Part shown: positions 26,590 to 33,630 of the stretch, in pieces
Layout: the number at the start of each line of letters is the position of its first letter
Position numbering within the stretch: position 1 is the first letter of the stretch
Assembly (NCBI RefSeq): GCF_009766095.1
Contig: NZ_LMUD01000044.1
Location: 1 to 51,161 of the forward strand
Reading direction: 5' to 3'
Length of the DNA stretch: 51,161 nt
Source: Granulicella sp. S190
GTDB taxonomy: Bacteria; Acidobacteriota; Terriglobia; Terriglobales; Acidobacteriaceae
Notes under the pieces: generated by a model
What the model saw: only the letters and a program-made list of their open reading frames with translations
Told to the model about the DNA's origin: nothing
Databases searched by the model: none
Position numbers and translations under genes: made by a program

Positions 26590-26618
26590 ATTATAGATCA
26601 GATGGCTGTTCTCTTCAA
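26590..26618 (-). promoter_or_regulatory. sigma70-type promoter of the cobalamin operon
   Basis: On the minus strand TTGAAG (26613-26618) and a perfect TATAAT (26590-26595) are 17 bases apart. Transcription would start near 26583, right at the 5' edge of the riboswitch. The promoter overlaps the short gap behind the GH42 gene. Confidence 0.75.
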
Positions 26619-26634
26619 AGTACTGTGCTATCGT

Positions 26635-28701
26635 TCACTCCTTGCTGAGAACTGCCACTCCGTATTGCTTTAATGTAACCGCACCAACTTTGCTGCCAGC
26701 GAGAATGTCGGTCATCTGCTGGGGCAAGGTAACTTCTGCAGAATCTGCGGCGAAGTTAATGAGGATCCAGATGCACTTCTGTCCGTTAGAGCGAACATAG
26801 AGATCAACGCCTTTAGGCAGCTTGATTACTGGAGGGTGAATGCCGCTGGTCATCACCATCCATTTTGCTGCTGCGCTCATGGTACCCTCATCAAGCCATG
26901 CGCCGATGTAGGTAATGCTACCGTTACCAACCGACCTTGTGATGGCCGCAGGTTGCCCATCAAGCCAACCATTGCTTTTGCCGTAGCGCATTAGCACCTT
27001 GCCTTGAGGATCCCCTAAGCTTAGTTGCTCCGCCCAAATTTTACTGTTGCCTATCCCCCAATCCCCTGAGATTGGGACATCTCGGTCAAGCGCATAATAC
27101 TGCTCCACACGACCTCCAAGCATCTCCACGAGAGGACCGGGCTGCCGCTCTATCTCTAGCCCGTTGTCTACGTTTTTCATTCCGCTGCGCTGGCCCAATA
27201 CCAAATGTCCCCCGCCACGAACATAGTCCATTAGATTTTTTGCCTGTTCGTCAGTTAAGACATTGAGGGCAGGTGCAACCACCAACTTATATTGAGTCAG
27301 GGAAACTGAGGGAGAAACAATATCAATGGTGTGAACTAAGTCACGGAGTGGCCCGTAGTAGCTTATGAGTGCATCGATGGGATCAAACTTTTGATTATGC
27401 CTCTGCCAATTAATTGCCCAGCGGCTATCGTACGAGTGGAGAATGGCCACTTCTGAGTGAGGTTCGGTTCCCTTTAACGCGGGTCCAGCCTTGTCAAATT
27501 CTTTTCCAATTTGTGCGACCTCCTCGTAGAGAGGGACTGGAGTACCGTCTGCTCCCACTAAGGTGCCGTGATATTCCTCCTGGCCATTCAACGCGCTGCG
27601 CCACTGCCAATAGGAGACAGCATCAGCTCCATGACCTATGTCGTGCCACGCCATGGCCCGCGTCTCTCCCTTATTGAGGGCATTATTGTCTTTTGACCAG
27701 TTTACGAATCCTGGCTGAGTCTCCATCACCCAGAAGTTTCTGCGTAAGAATCCGCGTGTTAAATCGTGTGCTGCACCATTGCGTACCGGATCCAACTGAC
27801 CGGTACCAACGTAGTCGTCCCACGATGCGAAGTCTAGATCCTGACTGACGGTGTAGTGATCGTACGCATCAAAAAAACCCATCATATTCGTCGTGATGAA
27901 CTGTCGCGGATCGCTGTGCTCTCGGATCTTTTCAATTTGAATCTTCTGATAGCTGCGCCATGTATCGCTGACGAACCTTCTCCAACTAAGTAATAAGCCG
28001 GGATTTCCACCAAAGGTCTCGATGGGAATCTGGCTCCAGTCTGAGTAGGTCTGACTCCAATAGCTCGTCGTCCATTTGGCATTCAGGTTATCGAGTGTAA
28101 TGTATCGTGCCTTCAGCCATGCTTGAAACTGACTCCTAGTGTCAGCTCCATAGGATTCGTTCGCGTACTCGTTATCGATCTGCCAGCCAATGACATTCGG
28201 ATCGTGCCCGAAGTGAATTGCCATCTGCTCCGCCATGTTCCCAGCTAACTCTCGATATTTCGCATTTGACCAATCGAACTGTTGTCTGTTTCCGTGTTCA
28301 TCTTTGCGTCCATCTTCTTTGGTTCGCAGTGTTTCCGGGTACTTAAACGTTAGCCAAGCCGGGGGTGCCGCACTTGGAGTACCAAGTACAACGGCGATAT
28401 GATGTTTTTCTGCTAACCGAATTGCACGCTCAACCCAGTCCAAATCGTAATGGCCTTCGCTTGGCTCCATCGCGCTCCAAGCAAATTCCGTAATCCGGAC
28501 AAAGCGGATATGCGCGGCTTCCATCAATGCAAGGTCAGTCTCCCAACGTAGCTCTGGCCACTGTTCGGGATACCACGCTGTGCCAAGATAAAGGGATCCA
28601 TCGGTCGGAGAAGGCGATTGGGTAGCTGCTCCATAGGTAACCCTCAAACTAAAGATAACCAGCAAAAATATAACTAAGCGATGAAATCTGGACACGTTCA
28701 T
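26635..28701 (-). CDS. GH42-family beta-galactosidase, secreted
   Basis: The 688-residue protein has a signal peptide (hydrophobic stretch to about residue 25) and the GH42 A domain, starting YLGTAWYPEQWPELRWETDL. The acid/base is Glu178 in GWQIDNEYANE and the nucleophile Glu327 in WVMETQPG. Residues about 430-640 form the amidotransferase-like trimerisation domain (YKLVVAPALNVLTDEQAKNL), followed by a small beta domain. GH42 enzymes release galactose from beta-1,4-galactan oligosaccharides; export is less common and suggests periplasmic or surface action. It is downstream of the isomerase-like gene on the same strand, with 166 bases between, and its stop is 17 bases from the cob promoter. 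Confidence 0.92.
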   Translation of the reverse strand: MNVSRFHRLVIFLLVIFSLRVTYGAATQSPSPTDGSLYLGTAWYPEQWPELRWETDLALMEAAHIRFVRITEFAWSAMEPSEGHYDLDWVERAIRLAEKHHIAVVLGTPSAAPPAWLTFKYPETLRTKEDGRKDEHGNRQQFDWSNAKYRELAGNMAEQMAIHFGHDPNVIGWQIDNEYANESYGADTRSQFQAWLKARYITLDNLNAKWTTSYWSQTYSDWSQIPIETFGGNPGLLLSWRRFVSDTWRSYQKIQIEKIREHSDPRQFITTNMMGFFDAYDHYTVSQDLDFASWDDYVGTGQLDPVRNGAAHDLTRGFLRRNFWVMETQPGFVNWSKDNNALNKGETRAMAWHDIGHGADAVSYWQWRSALNGQEEYHGTLVGADGTPVPLYEEVAQIGKEFDKAGPALKGTEPHSEVAILHSYDSRWAINWQRHNQKFDPIDALISYYGPLRDLVHTIDIVSPSVSLTQYKLVVAPALNVLTDEQAKNLMDYVRGGGHLVLGQRSGMKNVDNGLEIERQPGPLVEMLGGRVEQYYALDRDVPISGDWGIGNSKIWAEQLSLGDPQGKVLMRYGKSNGWLDGQPAAITRSVGNGSITYIGAWLDEGTMSAAAKWMVMTSGIHPPVIKLPKGVDLYVRSNGQKCIWILINFAADSAEVTLPQQMTDILAGSKVGAVTLKQYGVAVLSKE

Positions 28702-28867
28702 GAATTTCCTCTAAGGCGAAATAATGGAACTGAATGTCTAAATAGAATGTCCGCTAATAAAGCGACGACTTCAATCTGATCCGATTGCTGAGTGTGCCTC
28801 CATCAACCGCATTACAAGAACCTAACGCGACAGAGGGTCGTTGAGGATGTCATCGTTGGACCATTCC

Positions 28868-29776
28868 TTAGCCGATTATGCCTCTCGCATACGAGGCACA
28901 CTTCTCTACTTCTTCCGGTGAACGACCGGTTCCGGCGTAGTCGCAATCTACGTAGGCTGTGATCGAAGCTTGCTTTTTCTTCAAGAACTGAAGAACTTCT
29001 TTCATATGCGATGCGCCTTCTCCAAACGGAACACTTGGACCTCCGGGCATCGCGTCCTTGAGATCAAACGCGTACATGGATGAATAGTTAGTTTGGACAA
29101 ACTGTAATGCGTCGATCTTTGCTTTCGTCAGGTCGCCTATGTCGGGGTCCATACGGAAGTATTGAGAGGCGGCGAGCTGTTCCTTCAGATCATTCACATC
29201 AGAAAACTGGATACCAACGATCATTCGATGTTTATCCGCTGCGGCAGCTGTCATGCTTGTCAATGTTGACGGGAGGCGGGTAGCGATCGAGTCCGCTCCC
29301 AAAGCTTTCGCCATCAGGAATTGCCGGTCGATCTCTGCCTCAGAGGTTCCCAATCTGACCGAATAGGATTTGATTCTGAGACCCTGTTTTTCGAAAGTGG
29401 ACCGGATGTTTCCAAAGTAGCTCATCGGAACGGAGAGTCGCCACTTCGTCAGCGCTGCTGCGGTCGCCTTCTGTTCTTCGAGTTGCTGTGCCGTTGGAGA
29501 TAACTTGGGTGGGCTGAAAATTCCGTCTGGAAACACGGGATTGAACTTCGCGGGTTCCACGTGGGTGAATAGAATCTGACAGTCGTGCAGACTCGCCTGT
29601 TTCATCGCCTGAATGATGACGGGAATTGCTTCCTCTTGTGAAAGAGCTCGCAGACTCCATGTATTCAGTCCAAGACTCAGGCCATTTTCCACAAATCCGA
29701 AGCTCTCGCGCGAGTAGGCGGCTGCAACCGCGAGTGCACTTATCCCCTGGTTGAACTGCCTTCTAGAGAGCTTCAT
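28868..29776 (-). CDS. TAT-exported sugar phosphate isomerase/epimerase-like TIM barrel
   Basis: The 302-residue protein resembles the xylose-isomerase-like TIM barrel family (AP endonuclease 2 superfamily). The start at 29776 (MKLSRRQFNQGISALAVAAA) gives a canonical twin-arginine signal; an upstream start at 29791 is possible. Barrel motifs include LGLNTWSLRA, RIKSYSVRLG, MIVGIQFSDVNDL, MYAFDLKDAMPGG and ITAYVDCDYAGTGRSPEE. The substrate is unknown; paralogues act on sugars such as 3-keto sugars or inositols. Adjacent GH42 suggests a joint role in carbohydrate processing outside the cytosol. Confidence 0.82.
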   Translation of the reverse strand: MKLSRRQFNQGISALAVAAAYSRESFGFVENGLSLGLNTWSLRALSQEEAIPVIIQAMKQASLHDCQILFTHVEPAKFNPVFPDGIFSPPKLSPTAQQLEEQKATAAALTKWRLSVPMSYFGNIRSTFEKQGLRIKSYSVRLGTSEAEIDRQFLMAKALGADSIATRLPSTLTSMTAAAADKHRMIVGIQFSDVNDLKEQLAASQYFRMDPDIGDLTKAKIDALQFVQTNYSSMYAFDLKDAMPGGPSVPFGEGASHMKEVLQFLKKKQASITAYVDCDYAGTGRSPEEVEKCASYARGIIG

Positions 29777-29843
29777 CGATTGCCTCACCAATTCTGATTA
29801 GTTGCTCGCTGCTGTGTTCGCAATTCTAAATTGTTATGAAGCA

Positions 29844-29880
29844 ACAAGGAGGACACTGCTGGCGCAATCTTCCTCCTTGT
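29844..29880 (-). terminator. hairpin behind the SPFH gene
   Basis: A perfect 10-bp inverted repeat, ACAAGGAGGA at 29844-29853 and TCCTCCTTGT at 29871-29880, with a 17-base loop, begins three bases after the stop codon of the SPFH gene. No strong U-tract follows. It probably ends that transcript. Confidence 0.6.
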
Positions 29881-29883
29881 CGG

Positions 29884-30861
29884 TTATTGCGTCTTTGGCA
29901 GTTCCATCAGGAGACCGCCGCTGCCGCTTTGGACGGTAGGAAGTTGTCCGTTCCACCGCTCGATGAGAGCCTTCTGGTTCTCGATCTTGCGGAGTTCGAG
30001 AAGCTGCGGGGTGAGCGAAGTTTGGCGGATCTTATTCGCTTCGGCCTCGCCGTTGGCACGGGTGACGGCGGCTTTAGCTTCACCTTCTGCTTCGGCGATG
30101 GTCTTGGCTGCTTCGGCCTGCGTCTTGGCGAGCTCGTTGCGTGCGCGCTCCGCGTCCTGGATCGCCTGGGCCTTCGAGGTGATGGCTGCGGCTATTACGG
30201 GCGGGACACGGGGAGCGCCAATGAAGCCGAACTGCTGGATGCCTACGCCGACCGGCTCCATCTTCGACTGGATGAGGGCCTGGACTTTAGTGAGGAACTC
30301 GGCTTTTTGTTCTCCATAGATCTGCTCCACGCTGTAGGTCGAGGCGACCTCGTTGAGTGAATTGCGGACGACGTCGCGGAGGATACCGTGAGTGAAGAGA
30401 TCGAGGTCGCTGAGACGATACTTCACGTAGAAGTCGGGCACGCGGCGCGGATCGATGGCGTAGCTAAGGGAGACGTCGGAGTAGATCTCCATCCCTTCTT
30501 TCGTGTTGAAGCTCATCTCTTCGTTGGAGGCATGGCCTTCGTTAAGATCGTGGGTCCACTTCACAGTTTGGACAAAGGTTGGAAACTCGATGATCTGACT
30601 GCGCAACGGACTGTAGAAGACCCAACCCGTGCGGATAGGAATCTCTGCGGGACCGCGTTGCGAGCCGCTTAGAACGACCTCAACGCCTACATAGCCTGCT
30701 CCGATGCGTGTGATGGAGGCGATGTAGTTAAAGAAGATGAGACAAAAGATCAGTGCGGCAACCGCGGCTGCTGCGAGCTTGAGGAGTCGGGTTACACCGG
30801 GGATTTGAGCGTTGAAATTGCGATTATTGCCAGGGTTGATAGTTTCACCAAAGAGAGTCAC
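29884..30861 (-). CDS. SPFH/prohibitin-domain membrane protein
   Basis: The 325-residue protein is a stomatin/prohibitin/flotillin/HflK-type scaffold. One transmembrane helix lies at about residues 28-50 (LLKLAAAAVAALIFCLIFFN), followed by the SPFH domain (AGYVGVEVVLSG to about 215) and a charged coiled coil rich in Ala, Glu and Lys (AKTQAEAAKTIAEAEGEAKA). Such proteins form large rings on membranes and control proteases such as FtsH. The start overlaps the stop of the preceding small membrane gene by four bases (ATGA). No partner protease (HflC/FtsH) is next to it. Confidence 0.9.
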   Translation of the reverse strand: MTLFGETINPGNNRNFNAQIPGVTRLLKLAAAAVAALIFCLIFFNYIASITRIGAGYVGVEVVLSGSQRGPAEIPIRTGWVFYSPLRSQIIEFPTFVQTVKWTHDLNEGHASNEEMSFNTKEGMEIYSDVSLSYAIDPRRVPDFYVKYRLSDLDLFTHGILRDVVRNSLNEVASTYSVEQIYGEQKAEFLTKVQALIQSKMEPVGVGIQQFGFIGAPRVPPVIAAAITSKAQAIQDAERARNELAKTQAEAAKTIAEAEGEAKAAVTRANGEAEANKIRQTSLTPQLLELRKIENQKALIERWNGQLPTVQSGSGGLLMELPKTQ

Positions 30862-31040
30862 GACAGCCTCCAGATCTTACGAAACGCAATGAATCCACCT
30901 GCTGCGATGAGAAGCAGCAGGCACAGTCCTCCTAGGACAGCCCGATCACTCGGCAAATTGAGTAGGTGGAACGCGGTCACCATACCCCAGTACAAGGGCA
31001 GTGCGACGAGCAAAGAGACTAACGATTTCCAAAACAGCAT
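30858..31040 (-). CDS. small membrane protein (60 residues) coupled to the SPFH gene
   Basis: The product has two predicted transmembrane helices, SLVSLLVALPLYWGMVTAFH and VLGGLCLLLLIAAGGFIAF, and a short basic tail (RKIWRLS). It is not a recognised family. The stop overlaps the SPFH start as ATGA, so the two are translated together and are likely partners in the same membrane complex. Confidence 0.65.
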   Translation of the reverse strand: MLFWKSLVSLLVALPLYWGMVTAFHLLNLPSDRAVLGGLCLLLLIAAGGFIAFRKIWRLS

Positions 31041-31240
31041 TGCACTTCCTGGCCTTGAACTGCAAAGGCCCTTATAACCGACAGCAAGCGTTAACGCTAT
31101 GCCTTATTTCGTAAAGATGGCGTAAAGGCTGAGCTCACGGTCGGACTGGTGTGGATTTGCTGAAAGTGAGGAATTGATTGGCGTCCCATCGGCCGAACCC
31201 GTTCCTCGCGGGCGGTCACTTCGCTACTTTATACCTTTGT

Positions 31241-31263
31241 GAGGATCGAATGATTCGGTCCTC
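31241..31263 (-). terminator. hairpin behind the M48 protease gene
   Basis: GAGGATCGAA and TTCGGTCCTC pair over 10 bp (one G-T) around a three-base loop, 26 bases after the protease stop codon. No U-tract is present. Apart from this I see nothing in the 249-base gap at 31041-31289. Confidence 0.5.
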
Positions 31264-31289
31264 CCTTTGGTCACATTCAGGGCCCAGAT

Positions 31290-32522
31290 CTAGTTACGAC
31301 GGCCCAGGGTTGGACGGTCGTCGGTACTGCTGGCTGGGTTATTAGGATCGTTATTGCCATTACCACTGGCGGTGCGGCGGAGAGTAGGTTTGTTGCCACC
31401 CTTGCCATCGGTGATCTTGCGTTTGTTTTCTAGGCGAGCAAGGCGGGCTTTAACGTCGTCGAACTCTGAAGTGGTGACCATGTAGTCAGGACGCGCGGGA
31501 AGAATGGTGGCGATCTCCTCTTCGGAGTGGCCTATGCGGTCTGGGGTTTGGGGATGGTCGGCGAAGACTTTGGCAAGCGTGCCCGGTTTATGTTTTTCAA
31601 GCGCATCGAGTTTCTCAAAAAACTGTACGAACGCCTGTGGGTCATAGCCGGACTTGTACATGTATTGCACGCCAAGCCAATCAGCTTCGGCTTCGTCCAT
31701 GCGGGAAAACTGAAGGAAGCTGAGAGGGATAGCCAGTTGTGTTGCCTCGTAAATCCCATACCCAGTCCAGCTTCCCTGGGTGAAGATGATGAGCGGGATT
31801 GAGCCGATCTGCGCGTAGTTCATCTTAGTCATCTGACGAGCAGCGTGGTGAGCGCAGACGTGTGCTGTCTCATGGGCCATAACACCAGCTAACTCCGCCT
31901 CTTCATCGGCCGCAAGAATGAGGCCCGAGTTGACGTAGAAGAAGCCGCCAGGAAGAGCCATGGCGTTAATCTCATCGGAGTCGATGACCTTGATGGTGAA
32001 GGGAACTTTGCAGTCGGAGTTTTTGACGATGTTCTGGCCGACGCGGTTGACGTACTCCACAATCACGGGGTCGTTGACCATGTGAGCGGACTTCTCAATC
32101 TCCATGGAGTATTGCTTACCAGTGCGGATCTCCCAGTCAGTGGAGTACCAGTTGGCAAGTCCGCGACCGCCGATGTTGCGTGTTCCTACAGCATTGACAT
32201 CATCCTCACTACCGGCCTTGATGTTAGTCTTCATGTCTTCGCCTGGGGATGGCAGACGGTCGGTCTTGTTTTCTGCTTTAACCTTATTTGCCGCGTCCTT
32301 ATTCTCTTTGGGTGTCGCGGTGGGATGGCCGGGAATGGGCTTTTCTGCCGGCACATCCGAGGGGATTGTGTCCGTAACAGGGGTAGTCGACTGAGTTGTG
32401 TCTGGGGTTGTCTTGGCCGGGGTCTGCGCTGGCGGTGCCGGAGCTGCAGTCGGACTCTGCGAGTAGGCGGCAACGGAGAGGATAAGGAAAGCGCATAGGC
32501 CAAAGTGCGCGACGTAACGCAT
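31290..32522 (-). CDS. secreted M48-family metalloprotease
   Basis: The gene starts at the ATG at 32522, behind AGGAG and at the head of a signal peptide (MRYVAHFGLCAFLILSVAAY); the frame is open further upstream without a ribosome binding site. A proline/threonine-rich linker runs to about residue 90. The catalytic domain has the zinc motif HETAHVCAHH and the third-ligand helix EAEADWLGVQYMYKSGYDP, as in periplasmic M48 proteases (BepA/YfgC class), which clear or assist outer-membrane proteins. The length is 410 residues. The gene follows the secretin-pseudopilin genes on the same strand after 101 bases, suggesting a role in assembly or quality control of the secretin. That function is inference. 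Confidence 0.88.
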   Translation of the reverse strand: MRYVAHFGLCAFLILSVAAYSQSPTAAPAPPAQTPAKTTPDTTQSTTPVTDTIPSDVPAEKPIPGHPTATPKENKDAANKVKAENKTDRLPSPGEDMKTNIKAGSEDDVNAVGTRNIGGRGLANWYSTDWEIRTGKQYSMEIEKSAHMVNDPVIVEYVNRVGQNIVKNSDCKVPFTIKVIDSDEINAMALPGGFFYVNSGLILAADEEAELAGVMAHETAHVCAHHAARQMTKMNYAQIGSIPLIIFTQGSWTGYGIYEATQLAIPLSFLQFSRMDEAEADWLGVQYMYKSGYDPQAFVQFFEKLDALEKHKPGTLAKVFADHPQTPDRIGHSEEEIATILPARPDYMVTTSEFDDVKARLARLENKRKITDGKGGNKPTLRRTASGNGNNDPNNPASSTDDRPTLGRRN

Positions 32523-32623
32523 GGGAGTCTCCTGGTGGGCCGCTTCCCTGTTGACCGGACGCAGCTCGACGTGTCTTAGACCATAGTATGCGCCTTTTGG
32601 TGAGCGGAGGCGAGAAGGCGATC

Positions 32624-33106
32624 CTACCAGGTGGAGTAGGAGGTACCGTCGGAGGCGGTTTGCTGAGCCCCGCTGTGGACATCGTCGATACCGGACTCTG
32701 TCTGGTCGAGGCTCGAGAGGGTGTCTTCCTGGACGGGCAGCCACGTATCGGAACGATGCGTAAATGGGTCCACTGGCATGACTTTGATGTACCCGGATTG
32801 CACGAGATCATCGAGAGACTGCGGCGCTTTGGCTTTATCGACGGTGTAAGAGTCGATAGCTTGACGGAGGGTATGAAGATCCTCTTTGAGGACAGCCTCC
32901 TTGGCATTGCGAATGTTACTGGTGTACGCGGGGATGGCGATCGCAGCGAGAAGGCCAATGACGACCATGACGATCATGAGCTCAAGCAGAGTGAACCCAT
33001 CGTCCACTGTACCGGGTTGGCTCTGGAGAGAGTGTGTTCCCTCCGATACGCTGCGGAGAGAGAGCCTAGACGGGCTGATGACGCGGTTTGAGCGATTGAC
33101 TACCAT
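32624..33106 (-). CDS. type II secretion pseudopilin-like protein (GspG-like)
   Basis: The 160-residue protein has a prepilin signature: a polar leader up to about residue 36, then the cleavage site before the hydrophobic helix (DGFTLLELMIVMVVIGLLAA), with the conserved Glu at position +5. The C-terminal domain is GspG-like: LREAIDSYTVDKA-type helix (TLRQAIDSYTVDKAKAP), VDPFTHRSDTW and the final DGTSYSTW. Its start overlaps the stop of the other pseudopilin by 7 bases. Confidence 0.85.
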   Translation of the reverse strand: MVVNRSNRVISPSRLSLRSVSEGTHSLQSQPGTVDDGFTLLELMIVMVVIGLLAAIAIPAYTSNIRNAKEAVLKEDLHTLRQAIDSYTVDKAKAPQSLDDLVQSGYIKVMPVDPFTHRSDTWLPVQEDTLSSLDQTESGIDDVHSGAQQTASDGTSYSTW

Positions 33107-33630
33107 GTGGAGTACTTCGTCCCGTCAAGTGCAGTTCCTGTGCTTTTGCTATGGACGTCAAAGACGTTCTGTCCACCGAAGGAGTCGGAGTCGGTGTCAT
33201 CCTGATTGGAGCGCATTCCCCAGTCGGTCGTCCCTGTCATTGGATCGATGGGGATGCGACGAAGAAATTTTACCTTCTTCCCTTGAGCAGCCGTTACCTC
33301 AACTCCGTCGACGAGGGTTTGGAGGTCGGGAGGATATCCCAGCGAGTCTGCCTTGATCTGGAAGGCTCCTTTATCGGCGGCATCTTTATAGTGGTCAATG
33401 GCGTCACGCATCTCCCAAAGGTCGCGGTGGAGTTCGCGTTCCTTAGTTCGTTTGACCTGAAAGCGGGCGATAGGAATCGCAGCGGAGGCAAGGAGTGCAA
33501 CGATGGCAACACAGATGATGAGTTCTACCAGGGTAAGGCCAGCCTGTGGGGTAAACGGCGGGGAGTCCACAGTTCGATCCCACGTCCAGGAGTTTGGACG
33601 TGGGATACCTGAATTGGTACGGCGTCTCAC
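33100..33630 (-). CDS. second type II secretion pseudopilin-like protein
   Basis: The 176-residue protein also has a class-III prepilin signal: a long polar leader, then QAGLTLVELIICVAIVALLA. The C-terminal part contains LWEMRDAIDHYKDAADKGAF, IPIDPMTGTTDWG and DGTKYSTW, again GspG-like. It starts with GTG, whose GTGA overlaps the secretin stop. The final residues of both pseudopilins match closely (DGTxYSTW), which suggests tandem duplication and divergence. A cognate prepilin peptidase is not in the window. Confidence 0.83.
   Translation of the reverse strand: MRRRTNSGIPRPNSWTWDRTVDSPPFTPQAGLTLVELIICVAIVALLASAAIPIARFQVKRTKERELHRDLWEMRDAIDHYKDAADKGAFQIKADSLGYPPDLQTLVDGVEVTAAQGKKVKFLRRIPIDPMTGTTDWGMRSNQDDTDSDSFGGQNVFDVHSKSTGTALDGTKYSTW

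Noticed and set aside
32523..32744. 74-residue N-terminal extension of the M48 protease
   Set aside because: It has an arginine-rich shadow composition and would bury the signal peptide; the ATG at 32522 has a good ribosome binding site.
32299..32958. 219-residue minus-strand frame overlapping the M48 and pseudopilin genes
   Set aside because: It is Pro/Ser/Arg-rich shadow sequence of two real genes in another frame.
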